Shown here in pieces: positions 38,935-53,448 of a stretch of DNA of 64,000 bases (position 1 is its first letter; every line of letters begins with the position of its first letter). The translations under genes were made by a program, and so were the position numbers. The DNA is from Ophiodon elongatus (lineage: Eukaryota; Chordata; Actinopteri; Perciformes; Hexagrammidae): assembly GCA_016806645.1 (NCBI GenBank), contig JACSYO010001810.1, positions 3,769,001 to 3,833,000 of the forward strand, written 5' to 3'. A model generated the notes under the pieces. The model was not told where the DNA came from. It searched no databases and worked only from the letters and a program-made list of their open reading frames with translations.

Positions 38935-39140
38935 AAAGGAACCATGTGGAACATTTAGGGGGTGTGGGGGGGTTATTGGCAGATATTGAATATAATATTC
39001 ATAACTATGTTTTAATCAGTGTATAATCACCCACCACAACTAAAAATCATTATGTTTTCATTAGTTCATTAGTCACCGCCATGTTTCTACAGCAGCCCAG
39101 AACGGACACTGGCTCTGGTGAGAACCATTCATGTTTTACA
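38935..39140. repeat. dispersed fish repeat (ATATAATATTCATAACTATG type)
   Basis: GGAACATTTAGGGGGTGTGG, ATATAATATTCATAACTATG, CACCGCCATGTTTCTACAGC and AGCCCAGAACGGACACTGGC follow the wording of a common percomorph repeat. A weaker echo (CCACCGCTATGTTTACACAA) occurs at about 39485. Confidence 0.6.
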
Positions 39141-39629
39141 TTATCTGAAGATAAGGATGCGTTCCAAACGATTAAACATGCCCAGATGCTAAACAATTAA
39201 AGATCGTAGAATTGATAAGCCTCGACGTCACTAGTGTTTTTGTTAGTACTTTTTAATGTTTTGGTATCATTTATTATCACCCTGCAGCGCGCATCTCTCT
39301 GTCGGGCTTAGATCCTCCAACTACACACATAGACACAACCACACGCACAAAGTGTGAGCAGATAGGCCGCTGTGGACGGCAACTACGATACTGTACGTTC
39401 AATAAAATATTTGCGAGTAAAAGAGAATACTTTATCCATTCATCTGTGAATATGTAAATGAAAGTGGACCTTAATTTAGTCAGCCACCACCGCTATGTTT
39501 ACACAAGCACAGCACGCACTTTTGGTACACTTCTCTGCTTGCTAAGACAAAGCAGCCAGGTGGACAAAAGATGACAAAAGCTGATTTAAAGTTCATGTTA
39601 TGTCTTATCTGATATTTTTTTTATCTTTT

Positions 39630-39795
39630 TGCAGAGCCAGGCAAGCTTTTTCACCTGCTTCCAGTCTTTATGCTGAGCTAAATTAACCATCTTCTGGCTG
39701 AAGCTTCATATTTAACATGAACATTTGAGCTCATCGAAATCTCAACGAGAAAGCAAGCATACATCCCAAAATTTCAGCTCTATCAAAACAAATCT
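39630..39795. repeat. dispersed repeat, TTTATGCTGAGCTAAATTAA type
   Basis: AGCCAGGCAAGC, CCAGTCTTTATGCTGAGCTA, AGCTTCATATTTAACATGAA and GAGAAAGCAAGCATACATCC follow the same order as a related, longer copy at 42430-42850. Confidence 0.6.
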
Positions 39796-42429
39796 TTCAG
39801 AATTCTGTGCAAGGTTCAAAAATCGTGGTCTGATCTGACTCAACAGAGAAAATCTATATCCATCACAGTAAAGCAAACCTCATACTTTTCAAAAGGAAGA
39901 GGCTACAGAACTCATGCCAAGAGGAAGTATGCACAGCACAACAACAGCCTCCATTCATCAAATGCCAATGCTTCAGGTTCAGATAAAATGTGGTTTTATG
40001 TCAGGAATGAAAGACAATGCTGCTGGTTTGTGTCGCTTAAAGAAAGAGCAAATCAGAGGCGCAACGCTGTGTTCTCGTTTGCTGCAGAAAGTCAAGACCC
40101 AGAATCTTAACCATGAGAGGCATATTTCATAATTAAATTATTCACTGTGACATACTTTCTACTCCTTCTGAATAGCCTGCATGGACACCTTCTGCTTCTC
40201 TGCAAGGCTTTGTGTGGTTTGTCCAGTGGAACAGAAACATTCTCAGTACTTGAAAATACACATTGTCATTTATTTTTATTTGGCAGCACATCCAGGCTTA
40301 CCCACAGCAACGGCTAAAATGTTCTTCTACTCCTGAGCACAGATAATTAAAGATCCTCTCAAGACACGGTGCCTCTGAGGCCGTGAAAATGGTGCATTAT
40401 TAAGGGTATATTCAACTGATAATAATGTAAAGAAATAATATCTGGCTACAAAATTGATGACTCTGCAAAGACTAACAGACTGGACCAATTACAGAATGTT
40501 AAAAGAATTAAATGTCACTAATGAATCTTAAACCAAGGTTTTAGACATGAAAACAAACATGTAAAAGAGCTTGAAACACAGTGTTACATCCCTATGAAGT
40601 CTAGGCTTAAGGGAAGAACATATGCCGGTGTAATCAGGCGTAGATGCGATTTTAATGTTAGAAGGCCACAGAAAACAAATGACAAAATAGAACACAAGCA
40701 CACAATCACAGATAAAATAACAGAGGCTGGCATATAAATAAAATGGCTGCGAATGGCACTGAATCAGCAAACGAACAAAACAATATCCACTCTACTTACT
40801 TAAATTCACAACTGCTCAGCTGGCAAAAAAAAATAAATACTAGCAGAACAAATACATGCCTATCTATATTAACCAAAAGAGCAACGGTCGATTCAAAATA
40901 ATACAAAACAAAATACAAACCATGAAAACAAACTCTGCCAAGTTCCAAAACTGCATCTTAGTTAACACATCTGTCTCCCCAAGTTTATTAGAGTACCCCC
41001 CCCCCCCCGCCCCAAATTAACTGTTTGCTAAATCGAGGGTGAGTGTGGCTTTGGCCAGACCACTGAATACTTTGGCCAATGTTAGCTGTTGCTTGGACAA
41101 TGAGTGGGAGACTACGATGAAATCTTTAAGACATGCATTGCAATTATTTTACATCGGCCAAAACAGTATTTACGAACGTAGCTGACTCGTTACACATACC
41201 GAAAGCCATCACAGTAACTGGAGGAGGTTTGACATTATTTTGCCATATTTGTTGCCAAAGCAATTAATGATTGTGAATTATCACTCCAAAATTAAAAAAT
41301 GATCATCATAAAAATACTAAACATAATACAAGGAATGTAATCTTGAGAATCTGCCTCCTAACTCCCACTATTACTGTGAGAGGAAAAAGATTGTCTCAAA
41401 CTAGCAGTCAGATGTTGTTATATCTTGTCATAATCACTGAGGGAGAAACCAAAAATCCTCTGACAACAGAGAAAACAGTAGGTTTCTATACTGGCTATAG
41501 TTCCTGTTTATGTTTATTTGAATTCTGTGCTGTGTAGAAGGAAGTGCAGCTGCGTTTAAGTCAAAACTGTTTTGCTGAACAGCTGGCTCATTCTGTCTCC
41601 ACATTCAGGCTTTGCCTTCTCAATTCAGGGTCAGTAACAACTAGGGACATTCTTGATCACACCGGCAGTAATGCTAAATTGGGCCAGTGGCGTAAAGTGG
41701 AAGTTGCAATGGCCCCTTCCCCACTTCGTACCACCCTAATTCCAGCGCCCTTGCTCGGATCATAGCCATCTTTATACTCTGCCTTCATTTTGATCTAAAC
41801 TACACACCTTTCAAATTTTGTGTCTGTGTCAGACAAAAAAACACCTGGCAAAGTATACTCAAAATTGCCTCTGTCGTAGTTTCCGGTACAATAGACTGAC
41901 AAGGTGAATTCCTGGGTCGAACAGCCACAAGAGAGTGTTGCTGGTATTGTTTGTAACTTGTTGATGCACCTTTGGGCTGTTGTACAGAGTGTTTCATGTG
42001 TCTGTTTGTAGCAATAGCTCTGGGAACAATCCTTCAGTGAAGAACAACAGTAGGTTGTTTTATGGCAGGTTTTTATAAAGGAAAGGCCAATGTCTTCAAA
42101 ATTAAGAGGTCTTCCACAATGCCACTCTCTCCCTCAGGTCCTGCTTGTGTTTGATCATCAGTGCCAAAAGGAAAATCCTTTCTGCTGATTAGGTGGACCT
42201 CTCCATCCAGGGAGAGCTCAGTAACATACTGCTACATCTACTGTCCATTATACAGAGCTGCTGTCCGTGACTGAAAATATAAAGTCCATCTCGTCCACCT
42301 GCTGGGAACACCAATTTGGGAGATCATAACATCTTTTGGGGCATTTATTTTACCCTTATTTACTGGAATGATAGGAGAGAGAAAGGGATGCCATGGAACA
42401 AAGAGTCCCTGGCATTGTGATTACATGGT

Positions 42430-42850
42430 AAAGGAATGGTTTGGCATTTTGGGGGATTACTTTTTCAATTTCTTGCTGATAATTTGATGAGCAAACTATG
42501 CACAACACAGATGTTTTACCAGGCGCAGTGACTTCCTGGATTCTCTGCTGCTAGCTTCCTCACAGTACTGCTCCCGGCCAAGAAATATAAATCTTACACT
42601 TTGATATTTATATATTTAAAATAAACCAGATATGTGTTAAGTAGTGAGCTTTGCAGGTGCTGGTTGGGTGATTTTGTCATCCTTGGACAGAGCCCGGCTA
42701 GATGTCTTCCCCAGTTTCCTGTATTTATGCTAAGCTATGCTGACTAGCTGCTAGCTCCAGCTTCATATTTAGTGTGTGGATATGAGAATGTTCTGCAAAA
42801 GCAATCACTATATGGCAGATCGAGCTTTCAAAAGAAATGTCTCTTTAATT
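42430..42850. repeat. dispersed repeat, longer copy of the 39630 family
   Basis: Runs from AAAGGAATGGTTTGGCATTT through AGCCCGGCTAGATGTCTTCC, TATTTATGCTAAGCTATGCT and CAGCTTCATATTTAGTGTGT. This is a frequent element of percomorph intergenic DNA as I recall; it shares motif order with 39630-39795. Confidence 0.6.
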
Positions 42851-43584
42851 AATCCAGTTGAAATTTAGTTTCCTGACATACGTGATGATTATACGACTAA
42901 ACATTTATGATTCCTTTATAATGTTACAGTTCAACATTGTTAAAAAAAGTGTCTCATGCAGATACTAATTGGTGCACACAGTCAATGATAAGTGAAATAG
43001 AACTACAGAAGTATATTCATCATAGTCACTGTCTGTAATTATTTCCTGGCAGTTTTAATGTAATTCAGTGATGAGGCAGGTTGGAGAGTGTAAGGGGCTT
43101 CAGAGAGCATTTGGCGCAATATTATCATGTAAGTAGATCATATGTGGCATTGAAAATGTTAAATATAACTATTGGCTCCCCTGTGCTTCAATTTGTGAAA
43201 TTGAGATTTATAACAACATTTTCTTGTACTTTCCAACATCAAAACCAAAGTGATGGCTGACACATTTGCTAAAAGTCAGTTCCCTCAGTTGTAAACAGAT
43301 GGTATTACTATATCCACTTTTAATCTCACATTATATTTTGTTCCAACATGGAAGTTGGAACATCAGAGTAGAAAAGGCAAAGACAAAAAAGCAGCCTATG
43401 TTTTGGGTGAATATTTGTTCACGTTTCTTCAAGGCCAAACCGCCATTAAGACAAAAGCAGAATAACAAAAGATTTGTGGGCAAGAATGTGCTCTGAACAC
43501 ACTCTGCGCTGTGCTATCACTGTATAGTTCAGCTTTGTTCACCTCGCTTCTCTTGTTCAAATAACAAGGTGTTGCAACAAGTCA

Positions 43585-43710
43585 CATTGAGTCAATTTTA
43601 TTTATATATCCCCAAATCACAAGCTCATCCCAGACAACATTACTGTGCATCCAACACTAGATTAGGAAGATAAGAACTCTGCATAAAATAATAGTAAGAT
43701 AAACAATTAC
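43585..43710. repeat. dispersed repeat related to 15965-16130
   Basis: GAGTCAATTTTATTTATATA then CCCCAAATCACAAGCTCATC, sharing the TCAATTTATTT / CCC-AAATCACA layout with 15965. Confidence 0.5.
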
Positions 43711-46700
43711 AGGAAAAAAACATAGTCAATCTTGGGCCAGCTCAAATAGAGCAATCTTATAGGTTACAAAGCCAGATCGAGTCGAACAAAGTTTCATCCA
43801 AACTGCACAGTAAGGCTTCTAGATAAAGGCCAGTGACAAATGGAGCTGTTGTGCTTTGTTCACCACTAGCTTCCAAAAATAAAGTACAGTCAAACCTAAA
43901 AGGTACTTTCTAAGGGCTGCTGAACTGGTGCTTTAATGAGGACTCTTAATTCTAAGATATGAGAAAGATGAAGGCTTAGTTATTTTTATTTTAAACAGAA
44001 TTGTATGAATTAGTTGTGAACTTCACTTTACTTTAGGGGGTGTTCAGTACATGTACGAACACATCTTTACCAAAGAACATTCACAGTGAACTGACTACTG
44101 AATCACCACCAGTGAGCAAAAGATCCGGTGGCAATCCGGTCGTCCCCCCGCCAATTGCTCCGGTGTTACGCTGAAGTCTTACACAGACTTAATAAAGCAA
44201 TATAGCCTACAAGATTTCATGGATGCAAACTAAGGAACTCCACTAGGCTTTACACGTCTTGCACACACATTACCAAGTCTAATATCGTTAACAATAAGGC
44301 CTCTCACAACCACACAACAACTATGCCCTGCAACAAAATCCACACAGCACACTCACCTCTCTCTCTTGAACCCAACACCCACACAAACACTGACACACAC
44401 TCAAACTCGACAGACGCACAATTATGCATCGCTGTACAACTGTTTACCTTATGCACGGCAGGTCTATCACAATTCAGTCACAGCGTACTGAGTTAGTTTT
44501 TTTCAACCGAGTGTAACCATGATGTTGAAGCAGGAAAAAAAACCCACTGCTTTTCAGGTTTACTACACAACACAACATTTGCATTGCTGATCATTTGCAA
44601 CAGCGTCATGGAAGAAAGCCTCACCAGAAACAACCTGGTATTCAATGGCTGTGTAAGAGGAAACACCGCAACCAGATTTTTCTGTTTTCATATTGATGTT
44701 TTGCAATTTGAATGGTAAATACTGCTGGGGATAGTGAACTTTTAAAAGAAATTGCTAAAGTGCTAAATATATATATATATTTTTTTACCACAGACCCCCC
44801 CCAACATTTTGCAGTTGAGGCTTTCAGGGGGTCGCAAGTGTCAACCCCCTGTCTTTCAGACACTGACCACCACTGTCACTGACTGAATCGGTAACTTGTA
44901 TCAGTGGAGCTTTCTCGTTAAAAGCGTTACCAGGCTGCTGAGCTATTTACATTATATGTACCGTGCTTGTAGGCTACAGAAGTCAGAGTTTTGTACAGAG
45001 CTGAACGTGACAGCTTGGACTAGCTGAATGTACTACTGAAATGAAGACAGTGCTCAACGTCAAGCCGTATGACGTTTAGCCTCGTAAAAAAAGTAAACAA
45101 AGTACATAGTCTGTTACTACAAATCTTCATACTCTGAATTAGCGTGATGCATTAGTGATCTGTGATTTCCACATCTACTTCAGTATGTGTGTATTAATTC
45201 CAGTTAAAATAAAACAAATGTTCCACAACAGACTTAATATTATGATAATGAATCAAACAGGGATTATTGGCTGGATCACACAGCACATAAAGCAAGCAGT
45301 AGAAACAATATTTAGAGCTCAGTGCAATGGATATATGTCAGTGAGACACAAATATTCCCCAACATCAAGTTATTCTGTTAAAGAACTAATATTTAAATTT
45401 TAACTTCTGGTACTGATACCTGAGGTTTTCTCTGCATGTAACAAACTTAAAACAGAGAGATGTATGCTGTGTTTGTGTTCATTTCAACCTACTTTATTGT
45501 TCTATATCATTTAATATCCTCTTGACTTTTAAGTACATTTCAACCAAGAAAGTGAAATCTTGTCATTTTACAGCTTATTTATTGAAAAGGAAGCATCCAA
45601 TCCATAATAAATCAGTAGTTGCAGCCCTAGTTAGGAAAAATACTTAATGAGCATGAGAAATTATTTGACATCCTTGTGAGCAAAAGCCTTTCATGCTGTG
45701 GCCAGTACAAACACAACAAAAAAATGCTTTATCTATACTTTGTCCTGAAACATTGCCCTTCTACAAAGCAATTTCAGAGGGAAACGAGGAGCCGCAGGTA
45801 CTCTTTTGGAATACAAAGGACGACACTGCAGAAAGGATTCCTGTCTTTGAGCACTTGGACACAGAGTAATTAACCTTTATCGTTCAACCTGTCCCTGTGA
45901 GCCATCATTAGTGACACTAACAAGAAATGACGGTATGGAACAACAAGGAACATTATGTATGTGCATACAGTTCATTTTGACAAGCGATTGAATCTGGTAT
46001 GATGCTAATATACCATATAGTCATAGACAGCACAGCACCATGCTGTGAAAAAAATCATAAATTATAGATTAGTAACTCCACCATAAATAAGTTGGGTTCA
46101 TTGTCTCATTTTGTAACCACACCTTTCTGGGCTGCTTATAACACCATTGACAAAGTGTATTTGAAATGTTTTATTTGAGGTGTTTTATTAGTGCACTTGC
46201 TTTTCCTTATTTTTTATTATTTTAACTGTCAGTCCGACGAAAGGTAAAGCACAAATCACTGCTTTTCCTTCCCTGGACCTCGATTGTCTGAAAGCTTGTT
46301 TCATGGTGGTCTCAAGGAGATCATGTCCTAACTTGCATTACACCATATGACTCCATAACCTCTGGAACAGACAAGGCCGTGCTAATGAGGAAGCTGTAGC
46401 AGAATGCAGTTTTCTTTCCACTACATTATCCTCAGAGCTGGGCTCATTACAGGCAAGTAACATCCTCAAAGGGGCCTCTTGGTTAGACTTACTAACGTAA
46501 TCTACACAACTACTCCATGGTTGTTATTATATTCAAAATATATATAACAATTTATCCAGTGCAATTTATGTTACAAGCTACTACAGACATATACAGTGCC
46601 TTGCTGGCCCGGGATTTCAAAGTATCCTGGTTAATACAGAGTGCCAGAATCTCCTATATATCTAATGTTTCCGGTCACAGTAATAGACTACTTGCATGAT

Positions 46701-46809
46701 ACACTAAGATCGACCTCCCTGTGCAGAAGCATCTACATCATAACTGTGCACCGTAAGAAATGTCCCATTTACTGAAAATCAATTTTCAATCAAACCTTTC
46801 ACTGCAATA

Positions 46810-47000
46810 CGGAGGTCGGGAGTGGCCATAGACAAAAAAATATGTATATTAAGGCCACAATTTACAATTTTATTTGCATTCACCAGATATAATTTTTTTC
46901 CTCAGTTTAATTAAATCGTTCCCACGTTTTGATTAATTTGTGCGCACAAGATAGTAATTTGTAGCCTTAATTAAATGAAAACGTTTCCACGTTGTGCACA
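46810..47000. repeat. dispersed repeat with AAATCGTTCCCACGTTTTGA
   Basis: Contains AAATCGTTCCCACGTTTTGA and, about 70 bases on, AAAACGTTTCCACGTTGTGC, each near TTTAATTAAAT or TTAATTAAATG. An internally repetitive dispersed repeat as I recall; family unassigned. Confidence 0.45.
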
Positions 47001-50000
47001 AGATTTAAGTGTTTTAACACAGAGCCAGCACAGTGCAGCCCGCTGCAGTCTCTCACTGGAGTGATGTTGTACATCAAACGTGTTGTTTTGATTTCAAAGC
47101 AAACGCAGGTCAAACAGACAGGAAACACTACGAATCAGAACATTTATAAAAGGTAGAGAGAATATTTGCAGCATCTTAAAAGACTTAAAAGCTTCCAGGC
47201 TAAAGCAAGCATTAATTGTTTTGCTTGCTCATATAGTAATAACAACTCAGCATGATATAAGTTCTTCACCAAATCCTGTTAACTGCAACTAAGAGAATTA
47301 TACAAACTCACCATGTGCACAGTAATTACATTATGTATAAAAAGAAAGGTTATTTGTATTCCATTGTGGACTTCATATGCATTCGAAAGCACTTTCCTTG
47401 CGGGGCTTGCTGCACTCAGAGTTCAAATACATTGAACTGGTAACCTCTTTAGCTGCAACCAAAGGATAGCTGGTGATTTAGTGTCTGATGCTGAACCAAA
47501 CAAACAGGAATGGAGAAAAAACTCTCTTCCACCCATACTTTAAGATCCCACTGGGACTGGTTCAGATGAATATGCCTGGCACAGGATCAAAAAGAATACT
47601 GAAAGAACATGATTGCTCTGAATCTTTTTTCAATTAATCCAGCTAACTGGAATATTGCTTCTTAAATGGTCTACACCTCAGAGACAAGAGCCTAGCATAA
47701 AATTTCTAAACAAATTCCAATTCCAACTCTAACTTTATGGAACCAGTTGAACTAGACTAGTAAACTACATACAAAAACATCCTTTATGTAAGTTAGTTGA
47801 GATATGTGCTCAGTGCAGATTGGTCGAATCCATATTAAACTGAGAAAAAAAGACTGAAAACCGAAAGTCTAGCGAGGTCAAAGATGTCTTTCAACATCTC
47901 AAAAGCTAACATATTGCTGGAGGAACATCTTGTCAAACTGAGCAAAAGATTTGCCCTCTAAAGCAGAGCTCCTAAATACAAGAAGTGGGGGGAGGCGTAT
48001 TATATACATTTATCTATGTGTTCAGTTGTTTAGGTCAATTTAGTTTTAGTCAGTTTATGTAAATTTTTTATTGTCACCTTCACTAGGAGATTATGTATTC
48101 GGTCGCGTATGTGCGAGTGCATAATCTGTTTCTGTCTGTCTGTCTGTCCATGGTGTAACTCGCATACTGCTGGACCCATCGGCCTAATATTTTTTGTTCT
48201 CATTTATGACTCAATGCTCAATTCTTCCCTGTCTTAATGTTCATAAAATCCTGTGATACATTTAAACATATGCTTTTATCTGTACACGTATCTAGACAGT
48301 CCTGTCATGTGTGAATTCTGTTAAATGTTCCAAAGTTTCTTTGTGTAGAAGACTCCTGAAAAGGAAATAATGTGCAATGTTCAATGTTTTACAATACTTT
48401 TTTGTTTTCCCTGTCAAATAGCTTTTTACATGATTTCCCCCAATTGGCCTTAGACTTATTCATGCCTTTTTACATTTTAATGTGCTGAATATGTAAATGA
48501 ATAATTATTTGATCCATCAAAGTTATTTTCTGCTGCCTGCAATAAATGACTAGCCTGTAGAAATGGCTTTTTACTTAAGACCCCAGGCTGGTCAAGCAAT
48601 CATGCCCCACAATAGCTGCAAAGCTAGATTTGACTTTAAAAAAATATCCTGTTTACGAAAAAATATTTTAATTTGGCTAGATGTCCTTGAAGCTAGAAAA
48701 AGCCTCACTTTCCCTCTGCCTCATATTCTTCAACCCATTCGGTCCTGGAAAATATTAACCCAATTCTACTTTCAAAAGCCTTCAAAAGGTATTCAATCTC
48801 GGGATGCTACAGCAAATGGACTGATGACACCATGTGCATTCATCTTCTAAAATCTTGTTTGGTGCTTCAGTGTTTCTTTATCAGATTAAATGGTCAAATT
48901 GTTTTCCTTTCACTGCCTACCTTCAACAAACGAAAGGGAGGACATATCATTTTTCTCACACACATGATATTACCATTATGTATCCCCCCCAACAAATCAA
49001 TAGCATCCCTGGTCTCAGTTGATTTCAATTACGTGTTCTCATTAAACATGTCTAACTGGAGAGCTCTCCCAACATCACTAAACAAATGTTGCCTAGCAAG
49101 TTGCAGAGGAGTCAACATTTTCTCTCTAAAGGAAGAAAATATCTCCAAAATAGAAAATGATGCTGTTGAAGAAAATCTGAAGGTGTCCTAACTTTGCTAA
49201 AAAGAAATAAACAAAAACATCAAATAGAAATATTAAGTTGATAAGGTGAAAAAGTTTTTATGACGCAAAAGCAAAAGAAATGCAATGTTAACTTCCCTAG
49301 AGTTCTACACAGGCACGCCAGAATAACAAATGAAAAAGTTCTGGAGGAATGCATTGGGGAATGATCGAAAAGTTAGGTCTCCTCGATTCCTTTGGCTAAA
49401 ATGTTTCCATTTAACTCAAGTTTCAACTAAAAGCTCTTTTTCAAGCAGCCACTGCGCTGACAGCTCCAGTGCTTTAGGATATATAGATTCAGGACACCCA
49501 TCCACTTGTACAACAAAACACAAGTTAGAATTGATGTTATGCTTAGAGCACATCATACTGTATGTTTCAGGACTGAAGTACTTGTCATCCTACTGAGCTA
49601 TGCCTCACACGTTTTCTGCAGTCACCGACGAGGCTCCACTCCAGTAATTGGCTGGGGATTTTGAGGAATATCAATTCCAGGCAGGCTGTGCACTGCTTTG
49701 TGCAAGGTGCTGGTACAGTGTCACCTTCGCAGGCTGTCCTGATGCTCTGTGCCCCAGAGAGAAAGAGAGAGAGAGAGAAAATAGCACCAATATCACAGGC
49801 ATCAATCCTCATATTTTCTGTGATAACTGCCCTGGATCATGTGGGAGGGATTTAGAAGACGTCTTTGCTCTAGTCATAGTGCAGGGCACAGCATCAAGGC
49901 TTGGCCTATGATGCTGACACTAACGTCATTATAAAGACTGAAACACACAGTATTCTTATTCTCTCCCTGACACGCTCTACACGGGCAGATTTGTTTTGTT

Positions 50001-50539
50001 TTGCCATTTTGGCCCTAGATGACACAGCTTTAAATATGGAGAAAGGCACAAGCTTACTCTCTTTTGTAATGCAAAATGGATGTTTTTAAGACACATACTC
50101 TCTACTTGAGGCCAACCCATCAATTTGCCAACTCAAATTACCTATAATATGTGAACTAGCACAACATGTTCAGTATTTTGCTGTTGTTGTTGATATGAGT
50201 ATTTCTTCTTTATGCTTGACATCCTGATACATTTTGTCTTTTGTCCTGCGTTCATTGTGCACAGTAACTAAAAAACTGTTCTGCACCTGCTTTATAATGG
50301 ACATATATACAGCACCTGTAATTTTCACATTTTCGCACTTTTAACACTTTTTGTCTTCATAGATGGTCTCACATTTGTCTTAACGCTGCAGGAATACAGA
50401 AAGGTGAAACATTATATTATCTTCATGCACAGCATCTTGAGCGAGGAGAGACAGAAATATCTGAAGGGGATAACTGTAAAACTTAATGAACCAAAGGTCA
50501 GCCTTCAAAAATAATTCCTTCTATACAAGGTGGTTAGAT

Positions 50540-50830
50540 ATAGAGTAGGAATATTAATAATTAACCTTTAAACCGTTAACTGACCGATTAACGCTATCAG
50601 TTAAACAGCTAAGAAATATCAAAGTTTTTTTAAGAAGCAGAGCAGGGCTAACCCTCTTCATTTATTCACCGACAAACAAACTGTAAACATATTTCACTGC
50701 TACGTTCCCAGCTGTAACGTTACTACTAACTTCTCACACACACACGCTCTCTTTCTATCTGGCTCAGATACTTGCTAACGTTACACCGTAAAATAAATAT
50801 AAATTAACATCCCTAATTTACACTATATTC
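50540..50830. repeat. dispersed repeat with TTAACTGACCGATTAACG motif
   Basis: CCTTTAAACCGTTAACTGAC, CGATTAACGCTATCAGTTAA and GTAACGTTACTACTAACTTC match the style of a common fish element. No coding capacity. Confidence 0.5.
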
Positions 50831-53374
50831 TCAAAAACAGCAGCAAAAAACATTTCAAGTCAAATAAAAATATGAATACATGTTTGAACTCCAGTGTCCT
50901 GTGTTAAGCTCCGCATTCTGTTCTGAAAAAGGTTGTTGCACAAGAACACCTCAAAGGTGTCTGACTTAATTATATAAATAAATAAAAATGTGTGTGCTTT
51001 TTTTGCTTTTGCCTTTTGGCAATAGCACAAACCCGTGACAGCAGGAAAATTCAATGCAGAGTATAGTTTCGTTAAATTTCCATGAATGAATGAGACCTGA
51101 AATTCAGTTCAGTTAATACTCTGTTGAATTACTTATTTGGCAAAATAATGTGGCACTAAATAGAAGAACAGGCTTATCATTTTTCATGTGGGTACAAATA
51201 TGCCAATATTCTGGTTATATAATGAACCAAGATAAACCAAATCCAGTGAAATCAGGATGGGCAGGGATGATGTTATGAGTGAAAATGTTTGCTAATACTA
51301 GTTTACCTTATTGCATATTCAGCTGAGTACTGCCAGATAGTGTGTACAGCATTGGGACTTCAGTGGGAGTTTAAATGAGGAGACCCTCAGAGCTCCAGAG
51401 GGAATAGTCTCTGCTGGCAAAGAGATCTGACTTTGAAAAATCACATACTGCATCAGATTAAATTGTGCCTTTATCTAGCAGAAGTCTACTTTAATTATAA
51501 GTACAAGATCATTAATAAACATTCAGTGTTGAAGACAACACGCTTGCACCTTTTACACGTTCACTTTACTGAACTGCAATTATGAACACATACAAACAAT
51601 TTTGATGTGCTGTCAGAATTTAGATTACAGAGTGTATTTACATAGATATTTATAGTGCAGCTTTGTATAACATAATACAGTTCTAGATGGCAGCTTTTAC
51701 CTTCAAAGGTCATTTTGGAGTGTTTATTTGTAGATGGAGAAAGATGTTGCTATTTCTGCTTAGATTTGTTTGTTGGCCCATTTTCCCCTATGAGAGACAT
51801 TTGTTACCTCAGAATGTACAAGTTGGTTTTGGAGGCATTCAAAATCGTAGAAGCGTGAGGAAAATAAATCAGATTTAGGCTGAGCTCAAAGACTGTTACT
51901 GACTGACTATGAAGTTGCTCAGCTGACTGAGACAGACTGTCAGTCAGAGAGCATTAGGTTAAAGGATTACAACACAGCTCTGTTATGGTAGACTACAGAG
52001 TATCTTACTGTACCAGCTATACTTGAAACAGCCATAAGCAAAGTCTATGAGTCGAAAATAGCAGCAGTTGCAGAGTGGAAAATAATAAATATTGACTAAA
52101 GGTTTTCCCTAAAAAATATAATTTTTACAGTAGTAGTGGTATTACAATTAGTATTTGTATTGTCATTTATTATTATATTATTTTCTCTATAAGGCATTTA
52201 CCAACAATGTAATTTCATTAATTAAACAGAAATCTAATAGCACTTTTACTCTGTTACACAAATTTCAATTAAAACAAAATAAAAGAAAACCATAGATTTA
52301 GATTATTTAGTCTACACTGTATTTTAGAGACAAAGAAGTCAAACATAATACAAAATATCATCACAACAAGTGACTTATAAATGCTGCTCTGCTCTTCTTG
52401 CAGAAAAGACAATGCTTACGTATATGCTTCAATTGAAATCATAAGAGACAAGATGCTAGCTCATGGCAGGAGCAGGACTGTTGTTAAAAGTTGCCTTGTC
52501 ATTTGAGGGTCATGGCTCCTGCAGAACTTGTCCAGGGCCCTTTTTGTCACAGCATTAAAATGGTTTGGTCTGCTGGTCGCTAGGGAAATCAAGTCAACCT
52601 ACAACAAGCTGCAGTTCACACTCATTCCTCTAATAAGGCAGGGAATTGTTACTCAATGTCACTGAATACTGAATGCACGAATGTGGGTGGAATAAATATA
52701 TAAGTCAGTTCAAAACCGTGTCTTGTTGTAAATACTTATTGTATCTATTCAAAATGTAAACCTGTTTGCATGCTGTAAATATGGGTAGTTATTAATCATT
52801 TGTATTTAACTTCATTTGTATTATTCCTGAACTGTAGCAATTCTTGAAAAAGATTTCAGTGGGTTTTATTTTCCATCTTATGCATTCTATGTGCTCTATT
52901 TTCATCTTACTATATAGTTATTGTTTTTATGAATGTTATGTATTCTATAGAGTGAGCTTAATAGTGGTTTACAGATTATGTATAACTTAATTGTGTTAAG
53001 TTAAATGTTGACGTCAGTGGATGTCTATTCGATTTGAGATAATAAGAGTGTGGTATATGTTTGTTAACCCCCACAGCACCGCTGAGAGTTTTTTTCCAGG
53101 GCAACTTTGGGTTTTGCCCAAAACACATACGACCCACAGTGAGGTTACACCATAGTGAAGACGATATGATGTAGCTAAAATAAAATGCTTATTTTGGTGT
53201 AATCAAGACCAGTTGTCTGTGTCTGTCAGGAAAGGTAGGTTGTTGTGTTTAAATATGGCCTCAGAGACCAAGTGTAGGGGCTGCTTTAGTGATTATTGAT
53301 GTATGATGTATGATGTAGTCTGCAAATATGGGTACTGATTTTATTATTTTTATAATTATTCAGTGGGGTTTTTT

Positions 53375-53448
53375 GTTATTATTATTATTATTATTAATAT
53401 TTTCAGAATAATAATAATACTTATCATTATTACTATTATTACATAGCA
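53375..53448. repeat. (TTA)n/(ATA)n low-complexity tract
   Basis: Seven or so TTA units, a short break (TTTTCAGA) and then ATAATAATA and TATTACTATTATTA. Confidence 0.95.

Noticed and set aside
48563..49191. Three overlapping + strand ORFs of 62-119 codons
   Set aside because: Open in several frames at once and none resembles a known protein; typical of low-stop chance regions.
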